Part shown: one piece after another, positions 1 through 5,902 of the stretch
How the letters are laid out: each line of letters starts with the position of its first letter
Position numbering within the stretch: position 1 is the first letter of the stretch
Source of the DNA: an uncultured Xanthobacteraceae bacterium
GTDB lineage: Bacteria; Pseudomonadota; Alphaproteobacteria; Rhizobiales; Xanthobacteraceae
Assembly (NCBI GenBank): GCA_955652925.1
Contig: CATPCO010000322.1
Coordinates: forward strand, 1-8,399
Reading direction: 5' to 3'
Length of the DNA: 8,399 bases
Made by a program: the position numbers and the translations under genes
The notes under the pieces: generated by a model
Told to the model about the DNA's origin: nothing
Databases searched by the model: none
What the model saw: only the letters and a program-made list of their open reading frames with translations

Positions 1-657
1 GTCCCAGTTTGCGGCCTTGAGACAGCGCTCCATTTGTCCGGTACGCACTATAATGTAGTCCCCCCGCTTGACAGTCACTCCCTGCTCCTCTGCCGTGTTA
101 TTGAGGTCTTCGCACGTGATGCCGTATCCGTCCTCAAGGGAATCCTTGCCGAGCGCGCGCGCCACATCGAGTAAGAGGCCGCGCCCGACCATCCTGTTCT
201 TCGTCTTCTCGATCCCGCATTTCTGCGCGCCCGCGGAGGTCACCTCGCGGCAGTCGTAACCGTTCCACATGGAGTTTTCGTAGAACACATGGCCGAGCCC
301 GTCCCATTGTGTTCCGCACTGGAGCGGCATGGTCACCATGTCGTCGGCGGCGCGAATGCCGCGCTTGTCGAGGACGCCGGAATAAGCGTCGGTGCCGGTG
401 CGGATCATCGTGTGGATGGGATTGGTGCGGCCCATGGCGGGATAATTGCTCTTTGCGCCCTGCGGACCCGTGTGGTCGAAATTGAGCGCGAGCGAGATCA
501 CCTTTCCCTTTCGCACCAGCGCGGCGGCGGCCACGATATCCTCCGGACGGGTATAGTTGAGGGTTCCGATCTCGTCGTGCGGGCCCCACTTTCCCCAGTT
601 CTTGTATTTCTCCGCCGCGTCACGAAGATCCTGCCGTGTGATTTTACGCACCCCCAT
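1..657 (-). CDS. Cyclase-family (kynurenine formamidase-like) metal-dependent hydrolase, 3' end cut by window edge
   Basis: The minus strand is open from ATG at 657 to the left edge: 219 codons with no stop, so the C-terminus lies outside. The start is backed by the Shine-Dalgarno AGGAG (668-664), six bases upstream. The translation matches the cyclase superfamily (PF04199) of metal-dependent amide/ester hydrolases. An N-terminal segment has NWGKWGPHDEIGTLNY (about 20-35). The signature region is QCGTQWDGLGH (113-123), followed by GRGLLLDVAR (158-167) and GDYIIVRTG (199-207). In kynurenine formamidase the signature is HxGTHxDxPxH; here the first two His are Gln113 and Gln117, while Asp119 and His123 remain. 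This variant belongs to the larger cyclase-like subgroup, so the substrate is probably not N-formylkynurenine. There is no signal peptide, so it is probably cytoplasmic. It is divergent from the Bug binding-protein pair, which suggests a shared catabolic role (inference). Family call is firm; substrate unknown. Confidence 0.9.
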   Translation of the reverse strand, partial: MGVRKITRQDLRDAAEKYKNWGKWGPHDEIGTLNYTRPEDIVAAAALVRKGKVISLALNFDHTGPQGAKSNYPAMGRTNPIHTMIRTGTDAYSGVLDKRGIRAADDMVTMPLQCGTQWDGLGHVFYENSMWNGYDCREVTSAGAQKCGIEKTKNRMVGRGLLLDVARALGKDSLEDGYGITCEDLNNTAEEQGVTVKRGDYIIVRTGQMERCLKAANWD

Positions 658-717
658 GAGTTTCTCCTTTCAACCTTCGACTGCCAGACTGCGGTAATTT
701 GCGCCTCGTACCGTTCT

Positions 718-739
718 TGCCAATCTAACCCAATTGGCA
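718..739. promoter_or_regulatory. Inverted repeat, candidate operator
   Basis: TGCCAAT (718-724) and ATTGGCA (733-739) form a perfect 7-bp inverted repeat with an 8-base spacer. It lies in the divergent promoter region, and its right arm overlaps the -24 element of the sigma-54-like promoter. The size suits a dimeric transcription factor, but no regulator gene is present in the window, so its identity is open. Confidence 0.4.
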
Positions 740-750
740 CATCGTTTGCA
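735..750 (+). promoter_or_regulatory. Candidate sigma-54 (RpoN) -24/-12 promoter
   Basis: TGGCAC (735-740), five bases, then TTGCA (746-750). The invariant GG (736-737) and GC (748-749) are separated by exactly ten bases, as RpoN promoters require, and the base before TGGCAC is T, fitting the consensus pyrimidine. The departures from consensus are A741 where G is usual and T742 where a purine is usual. The predicted transcript would start near 761 and leave a roughly 45-nt leader before the ATG at 806. By eye this is the only such motif I found in an intergenic position of the window. If used, transcription would depend on an AAA+ enhancer-binding activator, and none is encoded here. Confidence 0.5.
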
Positions 751-790
751 CCACGTGCTTTCGCGGAACGCCAAACCACTAGAAAATCCA

Positions 791-796
791 GGGAGG
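791..796 (+). promoter_or_regulatory. Ribosome binding site deciding the first Bug start
   Basis: GGGAGG lies nine bases upstream of ATG 806. It supports 806 over the more upstream in-frame start at 734, which lies inside the promoter/inverted-repeat region and would put about 24 extra residues in front of the signal peptide. Confidence 0.7.
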
Positions 797-805
797 ATAC
801 GGGGA

Positions 806-1804
806 ATGAGCGCAGAGCTCCGCTCACCGCGTCTGCGATCGTCGCTGCTGTCTTTGCTCGCAGTCGCGGGCGCAACGCTGGCCGATGCCGGCCCTGTCTC
901 GGCGCAAAACTATCCGGCACATTCGGTCCGTATGATCGTGCCCTATGCGGCGGGCGGTCCCACCGACGTGATCGCGCGCGTCGTCGCGCAGAAACTGTCC
1001 GAGCGCTGGAGCGAACAGGTCTACGTTGAAAATGCTCCTGGCGCGGGCGGCAATACCGGAATTGCCAACGCCGCCAGAGCAAAACCCGACGGCTATACTA
1101 TTCTGGTGGTCAGCACCGGCTTCATCGTCAATCCCAGCATGTATTCGAGAATTCCTTACGACCCGATCAAGGATTTCTCACCCATCACGCTGGTTGCTGC
1201 CTCGCCGAACGTCATCTCGGTCAATCCCTCGGTTCCCGCCACAGACCTCAAGGAGCTGATCGCGCTCATCAAAGCCAATCCCGGCAAATACAGCTTCGCT
1301 CAACCCGCGACGGGATCCACGCCGCACCTCGCCGGCGAGCTGATGAAGCTAAAGTATGGACTCGATCTCGTGACGGTGCCCTTCAACGGCGCGGCGCTCG
1401 CCGTCAACTCGACCATCGGCGGCCATACGCCGATTGCCTTCACGGCGCTGCCGCCCGCCATGAGCAATATCAGGGACGGCAAGCTGCGAGGGATTGCTGT
1501 GCTCAGCACCAAGCGCTCGCCCTCATTGCCTGATGTGCCGACCAATATCGAGGCCGGCGTCCCCGATCTCGAAGGCGACACGCTGACCGGCATCGTGGCT
1601 CCTGCCGGCACGCCGAAGGACATCATCGCGCGCTGGCACGAGGCTATCGTGCAGACGATCAAGGAGCCCGATGTTTTGCAGCGCCTGGAGACGCTTGGCT
1701 TTGCACCGGTGGCCGATACGCCGGAAGAATTTGGCGAGCGTCTCAAGGCCGAGATGGCGAAATGGGGCAGGATCGTGCGCGACGCCAACATCCGAGCCGA
1801 TTGA
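806..1804 (+). CDS. Tripartite tricarboxylate transporter (Bug/TctC-type) periplasmic binding protein, copy 1
   Basis: This 332-aa protein is the usual length for the Bug (TctC, PF03401) family of extracytoplasmic binding proteins. These capture small organic ligands, typically carboxylates, for TctAB-type permeases. An N-terminal signal peptide has Arg-rich and hydrophobic parts (LLSLLAVAGA, 14-23) and a likely cleavage after VSA at residue 33. Family hallmarks follow: MIVPYAAGGPTDVIAR (43-58), VENAPGAGGNTG (74-85), DGYTIL (95-100), NPGKYSFA (158-165), NSTIGGHTPI (201-210) and a C-terminal LETLGFAPV (294-302). It is the first gene of a probable two-gene transcript, with its stop 22 nt before the second Bug gene. 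A sigma-54-like promoter and an inverted repeat lie upstream. No TctA/TctB genes are in view, so either the permease lies elsewhere or this is one of the orphan Bug proteins common in these bacteria. Ligand unknown. Confidence 0.93.
   Translation: MSAELRSPRLRSSLLSLLAVAGATLADAGPVSAQNYPAHSVRMIVPYAAGGPTDVIARVVAQKLSERWSEQVYVENAPGAGGNTGIANAARAKPDGYTILVVSTGFIVNPSMYSRIPYDPIKDFSPITLVAASPNVISVNPSVPATDLKELIALIKANPGKYSFAQPATGSTPHLAGELMKLKYGLDLVTVPFNGAALAVNSTIGGHTPIAFTALPPAMSNIRDGKLRGIAVLSTKRSPSLPDVPTNIEAGVPDLEGDTLTGIVAPAGTPKDIIARWHEAIVQTIKEPDVLQRLETLGFAPVADTPEEFGERLKAEMAKWGRIVRDANIRAD
1409..1434. repeat. Short direct repeat, copy in first Bug gene
   Basis: These 26 bases are identical to 2400-2425 in the second Bug gene and encode the core of the STIGGHTPI segment. 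It is the longest identical DNA stretch I noticed between the two paralogues. It most simply reflects common descent under protein-level constraint. Confidence 0.7.
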
Positions 1805-1826
1805 GCATGCGCGCACGAGAGCCGGC

Positions 1827-2789
1827 ATGAAAGCGCGCTTGCGCATTGCCGCGTTCTGCACGGCCTTGCTGCTCTCCGGCAGTGCCGATGCGCAGAGCCC
1901 TTATCCCGACCGACCGGTGAAGATGATCGCGCCGTTTGCACCGGGCGGGCCGGTCGACATCGTTGCGCGCGTGCTCGCACCCAGGCTGTCGCAAGGGTTC
2001 GGGCAACAGTTCTATGTCGAGAACCATCCCGGCGCGAGCGGCAATATCGGCACCGCCATGGTCGCGAAGGCGCCGCCGGACGGCTACAGCATTCTCGTCA
2101 TCAGCAGCACGCTCGTCGTCAATCCGAGCCTGTTCGCAAATCTCGGCTTTGACACCACGGCCGACCTCGCGCCGGTCTCGCTCATCGGCATCTCTCCGCA
2201 GGTGTTGCTGGTGCATCCGTCGGTGCCGGCAGCAACCGTGATGGAGCTCGTGGAGTGGGTGAGGGCGAGCCCCGGCAAGTACAGCTACGCCCATGCCGGG
2301 CTGGGCACGCCTGGCTATCTCGCGGGCGAGATGCTCAAGCAGGCGTTCGGGCTCGATCTGGTGGCAGTCTCGTTCAACGGTGGCGGCCCGGCGATCACAT
2401 CGACCATCGGCGGCCATACGCCGATCCTGTACACCTCGATCTCGACCGCGGGCGGACACATCAGGGACGGCACCGTGCGGGCGCTTGCGGTCACTAGCGC
2501 TCATCGCTCACCGGCTCTCCCGCAGGTGCCGACGCTCGCGGAGGCGGGCGCGCCCGGTCAGGAATCGGAGATCATTCTTGGCATTCTCGTGCCTGGCGGC
2601 ACGCCGGCGGCCATCGTTGAGCGGCTCCATCAGGAGATCGTTCGCCTCATGCCCGACGTGCGTGATCAGCTCGGCTCGCTCGGCTTTGAGCCCATCGGCA
2701 GCACGCCCGCGCAATTTGCCGATCGCATCCGCTTCGAAATCGACAGATGGGCGAAGGTGATCCGCGCGGCAGGGATCAGCGCGCAGTAA
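1827..2789 (+). CDS. Tripartite tricarboxylate transporter (Bug/TctC-type) periplasmic binding protein, copy 2
   Basis: This 320-aa protein is a second Bug-family (PF03401) binding protein. The start at ATG 1827 gives a compact signal peptide (IAAFCTALLLSGSADA) with probable cleavage after residue 22. Hallmarks are MIAPFAPGGPVDIVAR (33-48), VENHPGASGNIG (64-75), DGYSIL (85-90), NGGGPAI (184-190), STIGGHTPI (192-200) and LGSLGFEPI (282-290). Roughly half of the residues match the preceding protein when aligned by eye without long gaps, so the two are tandem paralogues. The ligand loops differ (for example FNGAALAVN in copy 1 against FNGGGPAIT here), which could mean different ligands. The ribosome site is weak (GAGAG just upstream), and a seven-codon mini-ORF ends overlapping this ATG, so translation may be coupled. 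Ligand unknown. Confidence 0.93.
   Translation: MKARLRIAAFCTALLLSGSADAQSPYPDRPVKMIAPFAPGGPVDIVARVLAPRLSQGFGQQFYVENHPGASGNIGTAMVAKAPPDGYSILVISSTLVVNPSLFANLGFDTTADLAPVSLIGISPQVLLVHPSVPAATVMELVEWVRASPGKYSYAHAGLGTPGYLAGEMLKQAFGLDLVAVSFNGGGPAITSTIGGHTPILYTSISTAGGHIRDGTVRALAVTSAHRSPALPQVPTLAEAGAPGQESEIILGILVPGGTPAAIVERLHQEIVRLMPDVRDQLGSLGFEPIGSTPAQFADRIRFEIDRWAKVIRAAGISAQ
2400..2425. repeat. Short direct repeat, copy in second Bug gene
   Basis: This is the second copy of the 26-base identity with 1409-1434, in the same codon phase and the same protein position. It lies within coding sequence, so it is a paralogy footprint rather than an independent element. Confidence 0.7.
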
Positions 2790-2829
2790 CAACAAGGTTC
2801 AATACGTACGAACAGGCTGGATTAGCTTG

Positions 2830-2867
2830 ACCGGGTGTCATACAAGCCGGGGGCATCACCTGGTTTT
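2830..2867 (+). terminator. Weak candidate terminator after the Bug pair
   Basis: ACCGGGTG (2830-2837) pairs with CACCTGGT (2857-2864) with one G-U, enclosing a 19-base loop, and four T (2864-2867) follow directly. It sits about 40 bases after the second Bug stop, the right place for an operon end. The large loop and short T run make it only a candidate. Confidence 0.3.
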
Positions 2868-3116
2868 AACTCAGCATTGCCCTTTACATCAGCATTGCGA
2901 TCGATCGCTACCTGACGAGCAACTAGCGTTGGCGAACAAGTAGCAGATGCGACAATGCACCTCTTTGACGGCATGAAATCAGCTGGACTTCACAGGGACA
3001 AAGGCATAAGCTGATCATAATCGATACGCCATCGCAAAGCGTTCGCTCTTCCCTTCAACTTGCTCAGTCGGAACCCGTCCGGGTGTCCGTGGCCTCGCTC
3101 CGAAACATGTCGGGCG

Positions 3117-3121
3117 AAAGG
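3117..3121 (+). promoter_or_regulatory. Ribosome binding site deciding a GTG start
   Basis: AAAGG lies seven bases before GTG 3129, good spacing. The other possible starts, TTG 3060 and ATG 3144, are worse: the former adds an atypical 23-residue Pro/Arg/Cys-containing leader, and the latter has no matching ribosome site close upstream. Confidence 0.55.
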
Positions 3122-3128
3122 AAATACC

Positions 3129-3503
3129 GTGCAATTACCTTCGATGCTGCAAGGCGATTCGCTCACGCGTCTGCTGCAAGGTGCCGCCATTGGCGCTATC
3201 GCAACAATGGTGGTCGGCTTTAACTGGGGTGGCTGGTCGCTGCACAGCACCGCCGACAAGCTCGCAAAGGAGCGCTCAGAGCTGGCGGTCATCGCGGCGC
3301 TGGCACCGGTATGTGCAGAAAAGTTCAGCGCATTGCCCGACGCAGAGGCCAAGAAAGTCGCATTGTCAAAGACGGATTCGTGGAAGCGCCGGGACGAATT
3401 TCCCAAGGAATTCGTGACGCTCCCAGGCGACTCGTATCCGAGTTCCGCGCTTGTGGACGCGTGCTACACATTGTTGTTTCCAGCGAAGACAGCCGCTAAG
3501 TGA
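3129..3503 (+). CDS. Small single-pass membrane protein of unknown function
   Basis: From GTG 3129 this gives 124 aa; ATG 3144 is a fallback giving 119 aa. One hydrophobic segment (about 15-36, LLQGAAIGAIATMVVGFNWGGW) has the GFNWGGW ending. I recognise this, from memory, in short uncharacterised proteins of Rhizobiales. The rest is soluble and helical-looking: a Lys/Glu-rich stretch (KLAKERSELAVIAALAP, 44-60) followed by two lone cysteines (Cys62 in VCAEKF, Cys112 in DACYTL). With the N-terminus inside, the cysteines would lie in the periplasm and could form a disulfide (inference). It stands alone on the plus strand and converges on the histidine kinase gene. The function is unknown and no enzyme motif is visible. 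Confidence 0.75.
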   Translation: MQLPSMLQGDSLTRLLQGAAIGAIATMVVGFNWGGWSLHSTADKLAKERSELAVIAALAPVCAEKFSALPDAEAKKVALSKTDSWKRRDEFPKEFVTLPGDSYPSSALVDACYTLLFPAKTAAK

Positions 3504-3512
3504 AATAAGTAT

Positions 3513-3537
3513 CGCTGAGCGGAGATTCTGCTCGGCG
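3513..3537. terminator. Hairpin after the small membrane protein gene
   Basis: CGCTGAGC (3513-3520) pairs with GCTCGGCG (3530-3537) with one G-U pair and a nine-base loop, starting ten bases after the stop at 3503. The position suits a terminator, but there is no T run, so it may only be a 3'-end structure. Confidence 0.3.
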
Positions 3538-3550
3538 GGCGAGGATTCCG

Positions 3551-3581
3551 GCCTCAGTTTAATAAAACGTACGACTGAGGC
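3551..3581. terminator. Perfect 8-bp hairpin between convergent genes
   Basis: GCCTCAGT (3551-3558) and ACTGAGGC (3574-3581) are perfectly complementary around a 15-base AT-rich loop. It lies between the converging stops at 3503 and 3614, where a bidirectional transcription end is expected. The A/T bases are in the loop rather than after the stem, so it is not a classic intrinsic terminator. Confidence 0.35.
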
Positions 3582-3611
3582 ATGACCTTGCCTGCTGCCG
3601 CAAACCGCAGA

Positions 3612-5753
3612 TCAACCCGCGGCCCGCTCTTCCGGCTTCTGTCCCGTGCTGTGCAGTTCGAGCAGTGCCTGTTCCAGCGCCGTGAGATCGAACGGCTTTT
3701 GCAGCAACGCAAAGCCCTGCTGCAACGCCTCAGCCGCGCTGGTGCTCAACCCGGTCGTGAGCAGCACCGGCATGTCGGGATAGAGCCGGCGAATGGTCCG
3801 GCCAAGCTCCAGGCCGTTCATCCCGCCGGGCATCAGAATGTCCGAGAAGACGAGGTCGATCTTCTGATCCCGCCCGAGCGCTTCCAACGCCTCGCTCGCG
3901 CTGGCGGCTTGCCGCACCACATAGCCCAGCTGCTGAAAATAGGATGTGGTCACCTCGGCCACGGCCGGGTTGTCCTCCGCCAGCAAAACCGTTCCGGCAC
4001 GCTGGGGCACGCTCTTCAATTCGCTCGGAACAATCGGAGGCGCAGCCAATTCCTTGCTGCGCGGCAGATAGAGCGTTACCACGGTCCCGCGTCCGACTGT
4101 GCTGGCGATGGTCACCGTGCCCCCCGCCTGCTTGGCGAAGTTATACACTTGGCTCAGCCCGAGCCCCGTGCCTTTGCCCACCTCCTTGGTTGTGAAAAAC
4201 GGCTCGAACACATGCGGCAGGGTCTCAGGCGGAATTCCCGCACCGGTATCCGCGACCGCAATGGCGGCGAACTCGCCGCGCAACCCGTCTTCCGCCGCCT
4301 TGCCCTCGAGCACAACCGCCTCCGCGGTGATGGTGAGCGCTCCCCCGTCGGGCATGGCATCGCGAGCATTCACCGCTAGATTGAGCAGCGCGAGCTCGAG
4401 CTCGTTCGGATCAACCTTTACAGCGCAGCTTTCACCCGGAACAACCACGTCGATGGCGATATCGCCGCTCAGCGACCGCGCAAGCATGTCCTTGAGCTCG
4501 GGCAGGTGATGGGTGAGGTCGACCACCGAGGGGGCAAGCGTCTGCCGGCGCGAGAATGCCAGCAGCTGGCGGGTGAGGCTTTCGCCGCGATTGGCCGCGG
4601 TCGTGATCATGTCGAGCAGGCGCACGTGCTTCTCATCGGAGAGATCCCGGCGCAAGCGCTGCACGCTCCCGCTCACGATCATGAGGAGATTGTTGAAATC
4701 GTGCGCGACCCCGCCGGTCAATTTTCCGATTGCTTCCAGCCGTTGCGATTGCCGCAATGCATTTTCCGCGGATTCCCGGCGCTCAGCCTCGCCATGGAGC
4801 CGTCTGGTTCGCCGTAGCGCGATACCGAGAATGAGAAACAGACCGAATGTTGCGGGCACGCCGAAGATCAGATGGCTCCCCATGTTCGTGAGCCACACAC
4901 CCCTGATTGCGGACGCGTCTATCCCCGTGACAAGGTAGACGGGAAAACCTTCGAGCTTGCGGTAGCCGATGCGGCGCTCGGCTCCATCGAGCTGGGATTG
5001 CGGAACGGTGTAGATGACCCGTTCCCAGCCTGCCGAAATGGCCCGGTGCAAGCCGCTGCCGGGTTGCAGCGCGCGCTGGCGGTCGGGTAACGGCGGGTAA
5101 TGTGCAAGAAACTTGCCGTCGTCGCGAACCAGCGCGAACAGGCTGCCCTGGTTGCGGCCGAGCACGGCATAGAATTCTTCGAAATATTGCGGCAGGACGG
5201 AAACGGCAGTGACGCCCTTGAAAGAGCCGTTCGCGGAAGGACGCCGCCGCGACAGAATGAAAAACGGTGCGCCGAAATTCGCTTGCCGGGGCGTGATGAT
5301 ATCGCTGACATAGATCCCGGCGTGGCCGGTCACATGCACCCTGAAATAGTTGCGGTCACTCGCGTTGAACTCGGGAGGAATCGGAGCGAACTGGCTTGAC
5401 ACCAGCGGCTCGCCCTCGCGATCGACGATGAAGATGGCGCGCACCTGCGGCAATGCATCGACGATTTGCCGCAGGCGCTCGTGCATGTCATCTTGTTTGG
5501 CGCGTATTGCATCGTCCGCCATGTCGCGCACGATCTCATCCACCTCGGCGATCGCGCGCTCGACCGTCTGAAACACCTTGAGCGTATGCTCATGCAGGAT
5601 GTCGAGCGACCGGTCGATGCGGTCATCGGCAATTTCGTATTCGTGGCGATAATTGAGCCACGAGGCATACGCGAACAGGACGGCCGGCAAGACCAGCGAC
5701 GCCACCATCATCAGCTGGAGGACCCGAATGGCTGAGCGATGAGCGGGGCGCAT
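3612..5753 (-). CDS. Hybrid sensor histidine kinase with periplasmic PDC-type sensor and C-terminal receiver
   Basis: From ATG 5753 the protein is 713 aa; an in-frame GTG at 5768 would add five residues. Numbering here uses the ATG. Transmembrane helix 1 is about 10-32 and helix 2 about 290-313. Between them lies a roughly 255-residue periplasmic sensor of PDC/Cache type, with the typical DRNYFRVHV and SDIITPRQANFGAPFF segments. The HisKA dimerisation domain has GGVAHDFNNLL with phospho-acceptor His351. The ATPase domain shows the N box NLAVNARDAMPDGG, the DTGAGIP box, FEPFFTTK and GKGTGLGLS. A receiver follows from about 587 with acidic Glu593/Asp594, phospho-acceptor Asp638 in FSDILMPGGMNG, Thr666/667 and Lys686 (LLQKPFD). 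All catalytic residues are intact. No separate response regulator, HPt or DNA-binding domain is encoded nearby, so the output path is unknown. It is transcribed divergently from the VWA gene. Confidence 0.93.
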   Translation of the reverse strand: MRPAHRSAIRVLQLMMVASLVLPAVLFAYASWLNYRHEYEIADDRIDRSLDILHEHTLKVFQTVERAIAEVDEIVRDMADDAIRAKQDDMHERLRQIVDALPQVRAIFIVDREGEPLVSSQFAPIPPEFNASDRNYFRVHVTGHAGIYVSDIITPRQANFGAPFFILSRRRPSANGSFKGVTAVSVLPQYFEEFYAVLGRNQGSLFALVRDDGKFLAHYPPLPDRQRALQPGSGLHRAISAGWERVIYTVPQSQLDGAERRIGYRKLEGFPVYLVTGIDASAIRGVWLTNMGSHLIFGVPATFGLFLILGIALRRTRRLHGEAERRESAENALRQSQRLEAIGKLTGGVAHDFNNLLMIVSGSVQRLRRDLSDEKHVRLLDMITTAANRGESLTRQLLAFSRRQTLAPSVVDLTHHLPELKDMLARSLSGDIAIDVVVPGESCAVKVDPNELELALLNLAVNARDAMPDGGALTITAEAVVLEGKAAEDGLRGEFAAIAVADTGAGIPPETLPHVFEPFFTTKEVGKGTGLGLSQVYNFAKQAGGTVTIASTVGRGTVVTLYLPRSKELAAPPIVPSELKSVPQRAGTVLLAEDNPAVAEVTTSYFQQLGYVVRQAASASEALEALGRDQKIDLVFSDILMPGGMNGLELGRTIRRLYPDMPVLLTTGLSTSAAEALQQGFALLQKPFDLTALEQALLELHSTGQKPEERAAG

Positions 5754-5763
5754 GGCGCACCAA

Positions 5764-5788
5764 TTCACTGTCGAGCGTCGTCAGTGAA
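5764..5788. promoter_or_regulatory. Inverted repeat next to the kinase start
   Basis: TTCACTG (5764-5770) and CAGTGAA (5782-5788) form a perfect 7-bp inverted repeat with an 11-base spacer. It sits just upstream of the preferred ATG 5753 and covers the alternative GTG 5768. It could be an operator or a leader hairpin limiting kinase translation. A direct CCAATT also flanks it (5760-5765 and 5789-5794). Confidence 0.35.
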
Positions 5789-5808
5789 CCAATTTTGCCT
5801 CATGCTGT

Positions 5809-5822
5809 GTTGGGCTCCCAAC
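5809..5822. promoter_or_regulatory. Short palindrome, candidate operator
   Basis: GTTGGG (5809-5814) and CCCAAC (5817-5822) are perfect arms separated by two bases, in the middle of the divergent kinase/VWA region. It could be a regulator half-site pair. No regulator in the window can be linked to it. Confidence 0.3.
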
Positions 5823-5897
5823 CCCAAAAACGACAAAATCCGGCTCCCGCAGACATGATTCCGATCGCTTTTGGCTTAATTTGGGCCGACTCCGTTT

Positions 5898-5902
5898 AAA
5901 GG
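5898..5902 (+). promoter_or_regulatory. Ribosome binding site deciding the VWA start
   Basis: AAAGG lies eight bases before ATG 5911. This supports 5911 over the upstream TTG 5881 and GTG 5902, which would extend the basic end of the signal peptide or overlap the ribosome site. Confidence 0.55.

Larger units (their letters stand above)
658..805. promoter_or_regulatory. Divergent intergenic region between cyclase and Bug genes
   Basis: This 148-bp gap separates the cyclase start (minus) from the first Bug gene (plus) and must carry both promoters. It holds the cyclase ribosome site at its left end, an inverted repeat at 718-739, a sigma-54-like promoter at 735-750 facing right, and the Bug ribosome site at 791-796. 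I could not find a convincing sigma-70 promoter for the cyclase. Confidence 0.6.
2790..3128. other. Non-coding gap between Bug pair and small membrane protein
   Basis: This gap of 339 bases has no supportable gene. It holds the weak terminator at 2830-2867 and a ten-base direct repeat TCAGCATTGC (2871-2880 and 2889-2898, period 18). Further on, a hairpin CGGAACCC/GGGT-TCCG with one bulged base (3069-3089) could form in the leader of the next gene. No tRNA, riboswitch or clear sigma-70 promoter is visible. The opposite-strand reading frame crossing 2990-3406 is a shadow. Confidence 0.5.

Noticed and set aside
289..1029. 246-codon plus-strand open frame across the cyclase and Bug start
   Set aside because: It is antisense to a well-supported cyclase and crosses the promoter region into the Bug gene in another frame. 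No family features are present. High GC makes long shadow frames common.
498..1082. 194-codon minus-strand open frame
   Set aside because: It overlaps the cyclase in the wrong frame and is antisense to the Bug signal-peptide region. Its Arg-rich composition is typical of a shadow.
1743..2504. 253-codon minus-strand open frame
   Set aside because: It is antisense to both Bug genes, with His/Arg/Asp-rich composition and no recognisable domain.
2965..2993. TTGACG as a -35 box upstream of the small membrane protein
   Set aside because: No acceptable -10 element occurs 16-18 bases downstream.
2990..3406. 138-codon minus-strand open frame opposite the small membrane protein
   Set aside because: The plus-strand frame has a good ribosome site, a membrane helix and a recognisable GFNWGGW motif. 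The minus frame has none of these.
3582..4379. 265-codon plus-strand open frame opposite the kinase C-terminus
   Set aside because: It is antisense to intact receiver and ATPase motifs and has no protein family features.
5871..5899. Possible sigma-70 promoter (TTGGCT, 17 bases, GTTTAA) before the VWA gene
   Set aside because: The -10 match is poor, and the start of transcription would fall on or past the ribosome site.
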